DNA of 64,000 nt, from NCBI GenBank assembly GCA_021234155.1, contig JAJEKV010000013.1, positions 14,857,877 through 14,921,876 on the forward strand, in the 5' to 3' direction. The DNA is from Isoetes taiwanensis. Lineage: Eukaryota; Streptophyta; Lycopodiopsida; Isoetales; Isoetaceae. Of this stretch, positions 33,601 through 45,664 are shown piece by piece (the stretch's first letter is position 1; each line of letters starts with the position of its first letter). Under the pieces are notes generated by a model. It ran no database searches. It was not told the DNA's origin and saw nothing but the letters and a program-made list of their open reading frames with translations. The translations under genes were made by a program, and so were the position numbers.

Positions 33601-36339
33601 TTAAAAAAATACTCTGGTTATAGGAAGGCCATGCAAAACTCATTCATATGTATTTAGCCCAAAGTAATTTGGTGGCAGTAACCAAGCTTTGGAAGTGGAA
33701 CATGTTCTCAAATGCCTCAATTGCCACTTAACTTGGCATATTGGCATCATTTAATCTGTTCTGATTTTCTAATAAAGTAGCTGAAATGTGCAATGTTTTG
33801 TGTTTCTAAAATGTCCAGTCAACACTCACGCCAGTCTCCCTCTCTGAAAGCTCGCCTTCCCTCTCTTCGACCAACCATCTCTTCTCTCTTTGACGCAGCG
33901 CAGTCTGTACCATCTTGTTTTAAGATGGATACTAATTTTTCTTTTAAGTTTCAGATACAGTCGTCATTCACCTGGAACTTTATAAAATAATATTGGACAG
34001 TGATGCCCCTGAATACAATGGCTTTGGCAGGGTAAACTATCTTTTTTTCTTTTGTACTAGGTCTTGGGTTAAAGAAATCCAATATGTTTTGCAAACAAAG
34101 AGTCATGGGTTATTAGACATGTTGTTTCAGGTGTGTAATAACAAAATAGAATAGCCAGGATGGTATCTCCTAAATATATTTAAAATATTGCAATATCGTA
34201 CAGTTACATCATCTGACATGTTCTATGGTTACACAAAGGAGCATAACTGCTTTCTGTGGAATTATCAGAATTAGATATCAGAATAATGCCTTTGCTTGAA
34301 CAGCTCCATAATTGCTAAAGAGGCTATACAAGTCAATACAACAACCTGATATTCTCGAATGCCTTGGAATACCTTGGAACGAACCTTTGTATAACAAGCC
34401 ACTAACCTGATATTCCCCAATATCTTAAAACTATGTGGACTTCAGACCCTAAAGACCTAGAAAAGTTCATGCTATGGCTATCCAGGATAATAAAGACGTT
34501 TTTAATTATATTTTCTCAGAATTAGCTGGGAAAGCACGCAACTTCATAATAAATAATCAAGGATGCTGCTGATCTCTAAGATGCCATCTGCATGATTAAT
34601 TTAGCTCTAACGGTCTGTAATAGCTTGATGATCTATGTAGAATTTGCATCAAGAATGTGAGCATTGGATAAGCATTATGTTGTGTCATTTTTTTGTAACA
34701 CCAGTAACTGAAGCTGTAAAGCATGGTATCGCAATCCTCATTTTGTATCAGGCTCAACGGCTTAGTAGATAATTACGATATGCTATCTCATTGCAAACTA
34801 GAAAAATATGTAAGAAACATTTTTCATCTACCAGCTAGGAAACATTGTCCACTGAAAATTCAGCTACCAACTAGGTGACACTATTTGGTAGGAAACATAT
34901 CTAGTGAATATTTCCACAAAGCTTGAAGCTTGTTGAATGTAAAAGTGCTTATTATAAGGATGACACAGAAATACCATATTAGTATTTTTGGTCTTTGGGA
35001 TTTGCTAATCCCTTTAAGGGTATCATTCATCATTGGTATCTCATATGGCGTTACCACATGTTCTGATATATGGTAGCAACCATGTGTCGTACTAACAAGC
35101 GTGCACACACCGAAAGGGTGGACCCTTCATGGGTCCACCTGGTTTTATCCTAGATACCAATTCCTCACTTCCCCAAGGTGATTGCCCTCAAAAATAGATG
35201 CCCATATACCTTGTATAAGCCGCCCCTGTTTTTTCCACTTTCTCTTACAATTGCTTTTTTCACTTTCTCTTACAATTTATTATTCCTCCCTCGTCGTATC
35301 GTTTATGATATAAAGTTGATACCGCTCAATAAACAATGTTGGCATTGGGGTGGTTGATTGGGGTAAGATTCAATAACTACTATTGGTCTTGGGGAGTTTA
35401 TTGTTGCCAATGTGATATGGCAATGTCATATGTTGTTCCTTATCTTATTCAATTGTAGTAAATATTGTGGCACTTGGGTCTCTTTTATGTGAAGCTCTTA
35501 ATGGCCACAATGGCACATGTTCTACTTTTTGGATTAAGCCTTTTAGAAGGCATATGCATTTTGCAGCTCAACAGCTCAACCTGTAGGCACCTTCAAATAT
35601 ATTTTGACCTTGCATTGCACTATAACAACCAAACCTCCGCATGCATCTAGATACTACTATGTTATTTCTTACAACATTTTTGTTTGCTAAGATTTATATC
35701 GTCTTAGGTCTTATTACCATATTTGTTGAAGATGGCCAAAACATGCACAAGAAAACAAATTAAGCTTCATCCAATCTAGTGACCACATTTGTACATTTGT
35801 CAAATGGTATGTACAGAGAATAAAATTTATCCACAATTCAACAAAGGTGTTTGGTGAGTTGACATAACTATTGTTATTTGCTTTTATTGCCTCACGCTGG
35901 TGAAAGAATTTGATACCCTCAAAGTCCATGTCTCCTGCACTCCTCATACAATTTAATTTTTTTAAACTAAAAATACATACCACAACTCTCCAAGTGTACT
36001 AACCAATGACATTCACGCATTATGCAGTGCAAAAACAATGGCCAAGCAAAATCTGGCACACAGACATAAGGCAGCAATAGATCCAGGCATTCCAAGTTTT
36101 CATCATCGAGAGATGTCAATGCTCACATTCACCAACCCAACATGATACTAAAAAAAAAAATAGAAGCAGTGACGAAGAAACCAGCAAGTGAATTCTTGCA
36201 AACATGAGCTATAATCCTCGTCGGTGACCACACCCAGCTCCCGCCCATATGCAAGCACAAAAAGCGAGATGCCAATGTCGCGTGTATGCACCCTCACAAA
36301 CAGCCCCTACTTTATGCAAGCAAAGAGGTACCACCCGAC
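30680..36339. other. Long AT-rich stretch with no firm gene
   Basis: A T run at 32148-32158, followed by sequence whose minus strand reads toward aataaagtttaactcc, could be the 3' end of a minus-strand retroposon extending to about 32930. No reverse transcriptase is visible. From 33180 to 33650 words such as gtggccaatt and gtagcc recur loosely. A small aattgctttttt/ctttctcttacaat doublet lies at about 35240-35280. ORFs here lack recognisable families. Confidence 0.4.
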
Positions 36340-37120
36340 GCAATCAATCAGGTAGTCCTCCAACCCTGAGTACATAACCTTCCTCAACACCATAAGAGAA
36401 TGGCCACTGGCCCAATGCAAGCTCAGACAAATACTAGGATCTCACATCATCAACAAAGAAGAAGCGCTCAACAAAATCGATAGTAACACCATAGTATTAT
36501 GCACCCATCACGAGGATATTCGACATTACAACACAATGGCTATGGCCAAAATGTCCCTAGCAACCATGTGCACAAGATACAAGTCCACACCAATGCACCA
36601 ACAAAATGAACGACTGGATTGATGACCCAACATTCAACCAAATACCTTATGTCATCATAGGATACAGAGTCATAATCATTAGCAATATGGACATACCGGC
36701 ATGGATTGAAAATAGGGGGCCCTCCCCAAAATATCCGCCCATTCTTAAAAATATCCGACCATCTAAAAATATTTCCGACGATTTTCCGTATTTAAAAACA
36801 AAAAAGTCTGGTAGAATACACCAAAAACTGCACTTTCAAATATTTTTTCCGGTAGTCTGAAATACAAGGTGGTATTTTTTACTGGTTAAGGGCATCCCAT
36901 CCTACATACCAGGAGAAATAGTCAATGGAACAATAGGAAGATTCACATGCATAGAGACCGGCGACCAAACAGGAGACACAAAAGGCATCATGGTCTACAT
37001 TGACAACTCTTCCCAACACATGTACGTCAAATGAACACTGGTTGAATATAGACATCCAAAGGCCCAAGACCATTTTCAAGAGAACATTCCCACTTGCATT
37101 GGCGTATGCCATGATGAGAA
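36340..37120 (+). pseudogene. PIF1-like helicase fragment, decayed and interrupted
   Basis: In shifted frames the plus strand gives the C-terminal half of a PIF1-type DNA helicase. The pieces are PEYITFLNTIREWPLAQ (about 36365-36415), then TIVLCTHHEDIRHYN (about 36495-36540) matching the family's cttN..v...N segment, GYRVIIISNMDIPA (about 36660-36703), EIVNGTIGRF (about 36915-36944) and FPLALAYAM (about 37085-37111). The last is the segment just before the family's TIHKSQG motif, which is missing. The Walker motifs are not seen. PIF1-like helicases occur both as host genes and in Helitrons. No Rep domain is visible, so the source is open. Confidence 0.65.
36700..36912. mobile_element. ~213-bp insertion in the helicase remnant with a 9-bp target-site duplication
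   Basis: acataccgg at 36691-36699 recurs as acataccag at 36904-36912, and the helicase reading (NMDIPA, then GEIVNGT) resumes in the same frame across the two copies. The inserted AT-rich sequence has several aaaatatccg-type words and no ORF. Terminal inverted repeats are not evident. Confidence 0.55.
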
Positions 37121-38339
37121 CATAAGAGCTAAAGCTCCACGATAGAAGGCAACACAATAATGTTGGATGTAATGTTGTTATGAATAAAGGGCAGGAAACA
37201 ATTGCCGATTGTATCGCCAATCATGCCAGCTGACTTCTAGCCAAATAAAACACTGCCAATATAGCAACAACTACAAATAAGGTAACCGCCATATAATCTA
37301 TAGTAATATCAAATAATCAGAATTGCACACTCTTTTCCTATCACATATCTATATGTGTAGTTTGCACTATTTCTAAACGCTAAGCACCTTTTCAAATTTC
37401 GTGTGTTAGCGCTTTTTGTATCAATGTCACACTAAGGTGACAAAGAGAAAAGAGATTCATTCGTTATGCTTCACACGTTATAGAAACCTCTTCTAAATCA
37501 TTGTAATTTCACAAGCACAGAAAATAAACAAAAATCACCCAACAACTAATAAAAGTGCATATACAAACAAGCTCATTAGCAAAATTGCCATAGTCTCTAC
37601 AAATACCAAGTAACTAAGCTAAACGTAAGCTTCCTATGTTTAAACATACAGTCAATATGCTCTCTCTCACCTTCAAATGACACTTGCATAAAGCCCATGT
37701 ACCTAACATTTCGTCACACAGAGACCAACACAGCAGAAGCACACCATCAAACTTCACTAGATAATCATGCCAAAAAAAAACCACAATCCTCACTCCAAAA
37801 ACTAGAAAAATCACCCAACAAGAAAAATTGCATATACGTACAAACCGCTATAACCTTGCAATTCAGTGTACTCGTCAATCATGATAATCTTCAGTAACAT
37901 AGATCAATAATGTCATCATATTGCCCTATCACATAGCATTAAACTTCACAATACCTTCTAATGCCATCATATGGCCCTATCACGGAGCATTGAAATTCAC
38001 ATTCTTTCCCTATTGTGCCTCTATATATATAGTTTGCACTAATTATAAGCTGTAAGCAACTTTTAGTTTGTGTCTTCAATGTCAGATTGAGGTGACAATC
38101 ATGTCAGAATAAGCTTCTTGAATCTAGCTACTCTAACCCCACCCTAATCTTTACCCCAATCCTGCATTTCCGCTAGTGCGTGCGCGCGCGCGTGCGTGCG
38201 TGTGTGTGTGTTTTTTTTTGTGCGCGCGTATAAGCTATATATCCCTACAAATGAAGAACAAAGGCACTCACAATATCCCTACAAATGAAGAACAAAGGCA
38301 CTCACATGCAGGATGCAGTGAGAAAAATACCTCATACTT
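37121..38339. other. Non-coding stretch with old duplications and simple repeats
   Basis: About 37325-37445 and 37985-38100 share a diverged block (tcctatcacat/tccctattgtg, tagtttgcact, aaggtgaca). A GT/GC microsatellite covers 38176-38229 and a 34-bp tandem duplication covers 38240-38307. Confidence 0.55.
38240..38307. repeat. 34-bp tandem duplication
   Basis: Two nearly exact copies start tatccctacaaatgaagaac at 38240 and 38274. They adjoin the GT/GC microsatellite. Confidence 0.85.
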
Positions 38340-40007
38340 TTGCTCGTAATTCTGTCACCATTTACTTGTTTTGCTCTTGCTGAGACAACTACATTTGTTT
38401 CGAATGGCGTGAATCATAGGACTGGTTACACCCCTCAAAAATTGGATGAATGACCCCAACACTCCCATGTTCTACAAAGGTTTCTACCATTTATTTTTTT
38501 TACCAATATAATCCAGATTCTGCCATTTGAGGGAATATTACTTGGGATCATGTTGTCTCACAAGACATGATACATTGGTCTTACCTAGATCCTGCTCTAG
38601 TGCCTGACCACTGGTATGACATTAATGGAGTTTGGTCTGGTTCTGCTACCTTTGTTGGTGGCAACCCAGTTCTTCTTAACATTGGTGCATCAAATTCCCT
38701 TTGCTCAAGTGCAAAACATGGCGATCCTTATCGACCCGGACCGATCCATTGCTTAGAAAATGGATGAAAGTTAGTGAGAATCCAATTATGGCCCCTCCTT
38801 TAGGAATTAACATCTCCGACTTTAGAGATCCAACAACTGCTTGGGTTGGACTTGATGGAATGTGGAGAATCTTAGTTGGATCTAAACATAATGTTAACCA
38901 TATAGGTATGACAAAGCCCCGACTTTTTTTCGTGGTACCTTGTTGATCATCCCTCTACTCGGGTGATGGAAATGGAATGTGGGAATGTCCTGATTTTTAC
39001 CCAATAGCTTCAAGTGGTAACTTAGGAGATACTTCTTCTACTTCAATACTAAGAATTCTTGGTGGCAGACATGTTTTCAAAGTAAGCCTTGATGATAAAA
39101 GATATGATAGTTATGTTATTGGCAAGTATGATGAATACTTGGATATTTTTCAACCTAATAATGACTCTAATTCAGATGCCATAACTAAGTTGAGGTATGA
39201 TTATGGTTTCTTTTATGCTTCAAAGACGTTCTACGATGAGAAGAAAGATAGGAGGATCTTATGGGGTTGGATCAGTGAAACGGACACTCCAAGTGAGGAT
39301 ATTGCAAAAGGATGGGCTTCAGTACAAGCAATTCCTAGATCTATTTGGTTAGACAAACACAACCTTAACATGTTGAAGCGAAAGCCCATTGAAGAACTTG
39401 AAAATCTAAGGTTAAGGAATACATTTCACGAAGATGTGGTGGTGAACTCTGGAGAGATAATAGAATTGGGAGGTGGCAATGGACCGATGCTTGATATTGA
39501 AGTAACATTTGATATTTGAAAGACACAAACACAAGTTTGGATATCTAAGTTTGAATGTGCAAGAGGCACGAAATATTTGTTATGTGGCAAAGGAGAGAGA
39601 TGAACGCATGTATGCATCATTTGGTCTCTATGTTCTTGTTTCCAAGAACTTGGAAGAGTCTACTGCAGTATCTTTCAAGCTTGTGCATGGCGAGGATGGC
39701 ATGCATGTAGTTATGTGTTCTGATCAAAGGAACTCGTCATTGGTGGCATCGGATGTGAGCAAGACTATGTATGGGAGCTTTGTGAATGTTGGCAAAGGGG
39801 AGCAACTTTCTATAAGGATCCTTGTTGACCATTCCATTGTGGAAGCCTTTGCTCAAGATGGTGTTGCTGCCATTACTTCTAGAGCATATAAGTTTGGCTG
39901 TTGAAAATAATTCCCATTTGTTTCTCTTCAATGATGGCAAATCATCAATTAGGGCTAGCAATATCTCTATTTGGCAATTGAGAAAGGTGACTTTCAGTAC
40001 CTTGTAA
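38340..40007 (+). pseudogene. Cell-wall invertase (GH32) pseudogene, intronless
   Basis: Acid invertases split sucrose to glucose and fructose in the cell wall. Visible motifs in order: WMNDPN (nucleophile Asp) near 38440, ALVPDHWYDINGVWSGSATF, FRDPTTAW near 38820, WECPDFYP near 38980, and SIWLDKHN near 39343. The C-terminal sandwich ends HSIVEAFAQDGVAAITSR and RASNISIW. The Pro in WECPD is the cell-wall type; vacuolar enzymes have Val. Breaks include a frameshift in the T run near 38490, a TGA at 38528-38530 where the family has Trp, frameshifts at about 38690-38760, a stop before WECPD, and frameshifts near 39515 and 39895. No intron is seen, although family genes usually split WMN/DPN with a mini-exon. 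That suggests a retrocopy, but no poly(A) is evident. Confidence 0.9.
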
Positions 40008-40872
40008 GAGTTTACAGGCAATTGAGGATACCCTGAATGAGTCCTGCATGGATGAGACTGTCTGAATAGTTTTACATCTTTCAAACTATGGTTTTTATCC
40101 AATACCTATTCCCTGGGACATGACATTATATCTTATCTTATATGTACAAATATGAAGTCCATCTGCACAATTAAGCGGACACAACATCAGCATCGCTAGC
40201 ATGTTACAAACATGCTATATATCATTACTTAACATACTTGTTACAAAACTCTGCTAAGAAGGAAACAGCAATTTTTGCAGAGGGACATTGAAAAGAAAAA
40301 CATGGCTATGGCCCTGTCTCATATGCAGTTACTGTAACCAAAAACTTCGATGCAGACTTCCAACATAAACAGCATTTATCCATGGCATAACATTTGGAAA
40401 TTATTAAATTGTCAAAAGGATTTATCACAAAAAAAAGACACAATTTTGCATTGCTTAAATTAGAAAGGGAGTTTGCTCCTGCTGTCAGCCTTGAATGGCT
40501 TTTTACTTTGTACATCGATTAGCAACAAAGCAAGTTGTCTTCCTAGACAATGATAGCGTATCCAGAAAAAGCAGGCATCTTTGCTTCCACTAGCTCCCTG
40601 ACATTAAATTTCTGGACGCCAATTGTTGCTTCAAAATACCAAACACAGTTTCAACTTAGAGACTCTCTCTAAGACACCATGTTTTAAATCAAATTTGACA
40701 TGATGCTATTACAATAGACATCACATAAAGAAACCTCTCCCTTGCTATAACTGATGCACTGTCTATAATAACATCTAAGACTCCTTAAAAGCAATGAAAC
40801 CTATTAAACTATCACCTTCCAGTTGAAAGGATGCAACACAAATAGACAAGGAACGTGAGATCAACAACCTTT
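40008..40872. other. Intergenic stretch between invertase remnant and COA4-like gene
   Basis: I see nothing gene-like. Since the next gene is on the minus strand, its 3' UTR probably lies in the right part of this stretch. Confidence 0.4.
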
Positions 40873-41349
40873 TTATTTGGTGTCTTCCTGGACCTCGGCT
40901 GCCTGAAACTTTTCCTTGTAGCATTCATGAAGCGCCTTCACTTCTGGTAAAAGATGAAAACACAAGACACGTTATACCCACATGCTAGACCTATACTACT
41001 TATTTCATAAGACAGCCATCACCGAGCGAATCACCAATTTTATATGAAGCTGTGGATATGGCTCCGTATTATATTAGAATACATCACAAGAGTAAGACGA
41101 ATACCGCTTTGGCATGATCTCCAATTTCTATTGGTTTTGATCAAGCATTCCTGTATGACGACAGAACGAGAAAGTACAAAATACTCAAAATCTAAAATTC
41201 TGGGCATAGCCATCGAGTGTATACAGAAAAACATATTGAGTTACCTGTAAATTATTGTACAGATTAGCGCACTCTCTGAGCTGCTTGATAGTTTCGTCTT
41301 CGTCGTCGTTACAGGGATCTGGATGGATCGGCTTCTTCCCAGGCCCCAT
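40873..41349 (-). CDS. Twin-CX9C mitochondrial assembly protein, COA4/CHCHD8-like
   Basis: Three exons on the minus strand, 41349-41245, 41150-41105 and 40943-40873, join with GT-AG introns into 74 codons (73 residues), too short for ordinary ORF calling. The start is MGPGKKPIHPDP. The core has C(ANLYNNLQE)C and C(QSEVKALHE)C, two exact CX9C motifs about a dozen residues apart, with NRNWRSC before the second. The spacing and the W-x-x-C element match COA4, a soluble intermembrane-space protein needed for cytochrome c oxidase assembly. Such proteins are imported and disulfide-bonded by MIA40/ERV1. That role is family knowledge. The tail is short and acidic-basic, EKFQAAEVQEDTK. No break is seen. 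Other twin-CX9C families are possible but fit less well. Confidence 0.85.
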
Positions 41350-41520
41350 AGATTAGGTTAGATTAGGTCAAATTCTAGCAAAGCAAAACTTTACTTGCCA
41401 TACCTTGTTTTTAGCTATGAATCATCATTTGGTATGTTATGGATTATACAACATTGAAAATATGTGTGATGTAAAATGTACTTACGTATACAGGAAAGGC
41501 ATGTAACTGGCCTTTCATGT

Positions 41521-41980
41521 AACGTGAAAACCAGTTAAGAGCTATTCTGTGGCACGTAAAGAACAGTTAGGTGCTGTTCTGCCCCCTCGTCCAACCGTAT
41601 GCCGCCACATGGCCATTTTTAGCACACTTTCATTTCCAGAAATATCGCTAACAAAATGTTCAATCTTTTAGTGGCAATTCTCTGCTCCAGCCTATAGATT
41701 GTTGACACGTGGCACACAGAACATCACCTAACTCTCCTCCACGTTATAGGGAAGCCCATTTAGTGGGCTTTCCTATATACGGAATGGAGGGTAGATCACT
41801 GGAATGCAGTGTAGAATTTGTGGAAACGAAGGTAAATCTGTGGAATGAAGGTGGATCCCGGAACGCACAGCCGATTTCTTTCTCTCGAACTTCCTGGCTT
41901 TGAAACAGTACCAAAAAGTGCCGCGTGGCAAGATAGTATTGGACAAAACGGCAGAATAGCTCTTAACTGGTTTTTACGTT
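41521..41980. mobile_element. 460-bp MITE-like element upstream of the COA4-like gene
   Basis: Terminal 29-bp inverted repeats at 41521-41549 and 41952-41980 differ at one position (core aaccagttaagagctattct). A degenerate direct echo of the repeat follows the left end (cacgtaaagaacagttagg, about 41553-41571). There is no coding frame of note and no clear target-site duplication. It begins about 170 bp upstream of the COA4-like start codon, inside its likely promoter. Confidence 0.75.
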
Positions 41981-44335
41981 GAAATTAAGTGCATGTCGTG
42001 GTAGTATTAATTACAAGTGTAATTTAGTAGAAATTTCAACAAAAATCCTTTTATGTTCTCTGAAATTACTAGACACCCACTTGGCATGTCGAGCAGAAGT
42101 AACGTAATTGAAGAAGTATTCTAGTATTGTTGAGAAATATCCATATTATAGGGAGGGCAATTCATCAACTTGTACAGGAGCTCACCATTTATTTATGAAT
42201 TGAAAATGGTAGGTTGGTACAATTGAAATTGCCACAAGAGGCGAGATTGTGTTAGTGTAGGATGAAACTATACAATTCTTGTGTATCCTACCTTTGCGCA
42301 AGATCTACTTTCTTACATTCTTGAGGTTTTGGATGCTCATCTTCAACATTAGCTATTGTATTCTTTGACTTTCTAGTACCTTGATTACTATAAAGATTTT
42401 CCCTTTGAAACCTTTCAGGGCATGAATTTTAAATCTTGGTATTAATGGTTGTATTGACTCTATTGTAAGGGTCCCATGGCATGAGACATAAATAATTAGT
42501 TTTATTCTATTCGTTTATAACGTCTAGTGGCATAACCTGTATGCTTGTAGTGTAATTCCCAAGTAAAAAAGTCTAGCTGAGAGTTGTGCATGGAGTTGAT
42601 ATGAGACTAAGTATGTTGTGAATATGTTTATCCTTTGTTTATGGTTTCATATGCACATCTTTGGCTTTTGGGCCATTCTACCTAGCTTTACTAATAAGTG
42701 ACCTCTGTAGAGGCCATTTAACATGTTTTTTAAGTGCTAATATTGGATTAATGCACAATCAATAGAAAACAAAAAATAGGTTATAAAAAGAATGACATGT
42801 TGATCTTATAGTCTCAATGGGCATAAAAATGCTCGAACAAAAGGCCTTAGGAATATGGGCCTCTCATTTTTATTGGTTTCCAAATATTTCATTTTATGTT
42901 TGATGCGTCATTGAATGTCCCCACGCAGGAAAACGTTGGTGAAGCCCATATCCACGCATTAGAGGCGTTCACAAGATGTGTGTCACACAAAAGCAAAAAA
43001 AAAAGGCAAATGTAGAAATACTAACAAGGTCCGTGAGGGCTCTCATGCAAGGCGTGAGTACCATTTACTTTGGGTGCACTTTTGAAAATGAAACACTATA
43101 TTTTGGAAGTGGTTGTGCCATCAGAATTCGCAACAGATGGCCAACATCGCTATTGGATTCCCATGTCTGCTTCACTCCATCAGGTATGTTTTTACTCTTG
43201 TTTACTGCAAGCTCTCCTCGTTTGTACAATTGATAGATAGCATCTGCAAACAATATGGCATAATCCTAATTCTTCCTCTTATTGGCATCATCCAAATCCT
43301 CAAAAATTGTTGGAGGTAAAATATTGTATTTTGAAATATACTAGATTAGTGGGTTCATCAACACCATCATTGCATTTGTAATGGACGCCAAGAGCCATTC
43401 ATATGCACCCCCTGCCCCTCTCCTCCCATTGTTTTTTTTTTTTTTTTTTTTTTTTTGGGGGGGGGGGGGGGTGGATATGGAATTCTCTGATAGCAATTTA
43501 CCACATGCTATGAATCATTACATAATAACTAGCATACAGTTCTTGATAAACTACGTCTCAATCCCATACGTTAGAACTAAAATAGTCTTATAATCTATAT
43601 TTAACCCTTTGATAGTACTGTGCTACGTCTCATATACTTAAAGTAAGTTTGATGTTTTAGTAGTAAGCTAATTTCCTAGGTTTTCTCTTGTTAGACGACC
43701 CATAGGCAAGGTTCCATATGTCAAGTGGAATATCGCTTGTTTATCTAATTTAGATTGATACAATCATGTCTATAGCCTATTGCATTCGGTGCTTCTACAT
43801 CATATGTATGCTTTGTAAGGCATATATAAATAGTTGTTTTATTAGTAGGCCTATTTTACCTAAGTTTTCTCTTGTTAGGCTAGCCATCAAGTGGAATATA
43901 ACTTGTTTTTCTAACTTACCGCGATACAATCATTTCTATATTTCAATCGATGCTTCTACATCATATGTATGCTTTTTAAAACATATATGAACATGTTATC
44001 TCCCCCCTCCTAGTAAATCCTATACATGGGCATCCAAATTTATAAGTTAATTCAATTTATAAATTATGTTGTTATCATAAAATTTTTTTTTGTTATACTA
44101 TAATATGCTTTTGTTTGTTTGGTTATTTTGTTTGTGAAATTTCACTTATTCAATTTTCATTCATCACACTAATACTCTTAAGTTCCCTTAATAGAAGTTT
44201 TCTAATTACGTCAGTAATGACAATACTCTTGGAATTAGTAGTAGGAGACAAGAAAAATGTTTTAGCAAATGATTCATGTTTTAATGCTTTCATTTTTCTT
44301 CAGGTGGGATTGCTTCTCAAATTCTTTAAGAAGAA
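41981..44335. other. Upstream region of the FAMA-like gene
   Basis: Mostly AT-rich. Two similar blocks with aggttttctcttgttagac/aagttttctcttgttaggc and gcttctacatcatatgtatgc words occur at about 43675-43810 and 43858-43980, a diverged duplication. A T25-G15 homopolymer pair occupies 43432-43471. An acceptor-like ttttcttcag at 44294-44303 precedes the start by some 30 bases, so a 5' UTR exon upstream is possible. Confidence 0.4.
43432..43471. repeat. T25 followed by G15 homopolymers
   Basis: 25 T (43432-43456) then 15 G (43457-43471). Length is uncertain in any assembly, and the G run could form a quadruplex. Confidence 0.8.
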
Positions 44336-45664
44336 ATGATGTCACACCATCTTCAAAATCCTGAAACTATTGAGAAAGATGGGGATGTACAACCAATCGA
44401 ATGCAACTTGTTTGATGCAATAAATGGCTCCCAACTCACATGTGAAACCTACTTTACACATGAGCATTCCAAGTTTGTAGGGGGCACATCATTTTCTGGT
44501 CTATCTTTAATGCAAAGAGAGCATGAAGAGGAGAATAAAGATGAGATAGATCATGGCGTCTTAGGTACCATGCCATGTAATATGTTTGCAAGAGCGGGAT
44601 GTAGTGAGCATGATCTAAAAACTCGAGATCTTAAAGAAATATTGCATCCACAGCCATCTCCATCAAACTTGGACATTGAACTAGCAACTTGCAGTTTCTG
44701 GGCAAATAATGAACAAGATGGGCACACAAGCATTATGGATGCTAGTGGAGAAATGGCAAGATACGATGAATCTATGGAGTCTTCATTGAAACATCAATTT
44801 CCTTATGGTAATAATCCGACAGGATCGAGGGTAGAGTTGCATAATAATAAGCAAAAGAGAAGACGTTCTCGTCCATGTAAAACAAGCGAGGAGGTAGAGA
44901 GCCAAAGAATGACACACATAGCTGTTGAAAGAAATAGACGGAAACAAATGAATGAGCATCTTCGGGTCCTACGGTCTCTAATGCCAGGATCATATGTGCA
45001 AAGGGTATGTTTGCATTGTTATTGCTTTTAGTTTTCTTTAACTATAATTGATGATAGACGTGAATTTTCAGGGCGATCAAGCTTCAATTATTGGAGGTGC
45101 AATTGAATTTGTAAAGGAGCTACAACAATTGTTACATTGTTTAGAAGAACAAAAGAGACGAAAAATGCTATCTGAAACATTGACTCCAAGAAATGGGTGC
45201 TCTGTTATAAATCCACAAAATGTACCTTGCTTTCCATCTACACAAGTCGATTCCAAATACATCGATGCTTATTATGAACCAATCAAGGAGACATATGCAG
45301 AGATTAAATCCGATATTGTTGATGTTGAAGTGAAGATGCTTGGTGCAGATGTCTTCATAAAAATACTATCTCATAGAAATCCTGGTCAATTGCTAAAGAC
45401 AATAATAGCACTTGAAAATGTCTACTGCACAATCTTGCACACTAATATCACAACGATTGAACATACAGTTTTATATTCCTTTAACATCAAGGTTAGTATG
45501 CGTTAGTTTTGAATTCCACATTATAATGTGCATTTTAATTCCACGTTATAATATGCATACTTATACTTGCTTTTTATGTGTTTTAGGTCGAAGCTAATTG
45601 TGGATTGACAGTTGAAAATATTGCCTCTATTATCCAACAAAGCTTCTCCACTATAGAGACATAA
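44336..45664 (+). CDS. FAMA-like: FAMA/SMF-type bHLH transcription factor (stomatal guard-cell fate)
   Basis: Group Ia bHLH regulator. In Arabidopsis FAMA ends divisions and sets guard-cell identity, pairing with ICE1/SCRM. Three exons: 44336-45004, 45072-45491, 45587-45664, giving 388 residues (FAMA has about 414). The basic region and helix 1 read [19 protein letters not shown], with the Glu and Arg that contact the E-box. Helix 2 reads [20 protein letters not shown] after an intron at the conserved place. LHCLE next to it fits the LxCxE RBR-binding motif of FAMA. The C-terminal ACT-like domain has [43 protein letters not shown] and ends in exon 3. The start is set by an in-frame TAA two codons upstream. 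The N-terminal 190 residues are poorly conserved. No breaks are seen. The match to FAMA is stronger than to SPCH or MUTE. Confidence 0.93.

Noticed and set aside
44115..44339. Plus-strand ORF just before the FAMA-like start as an N-terminal extension
   Set aside because: It is in another frame, hydrophobic and AT-driven; the FAMA frame has a TAA two codons before its ATG.
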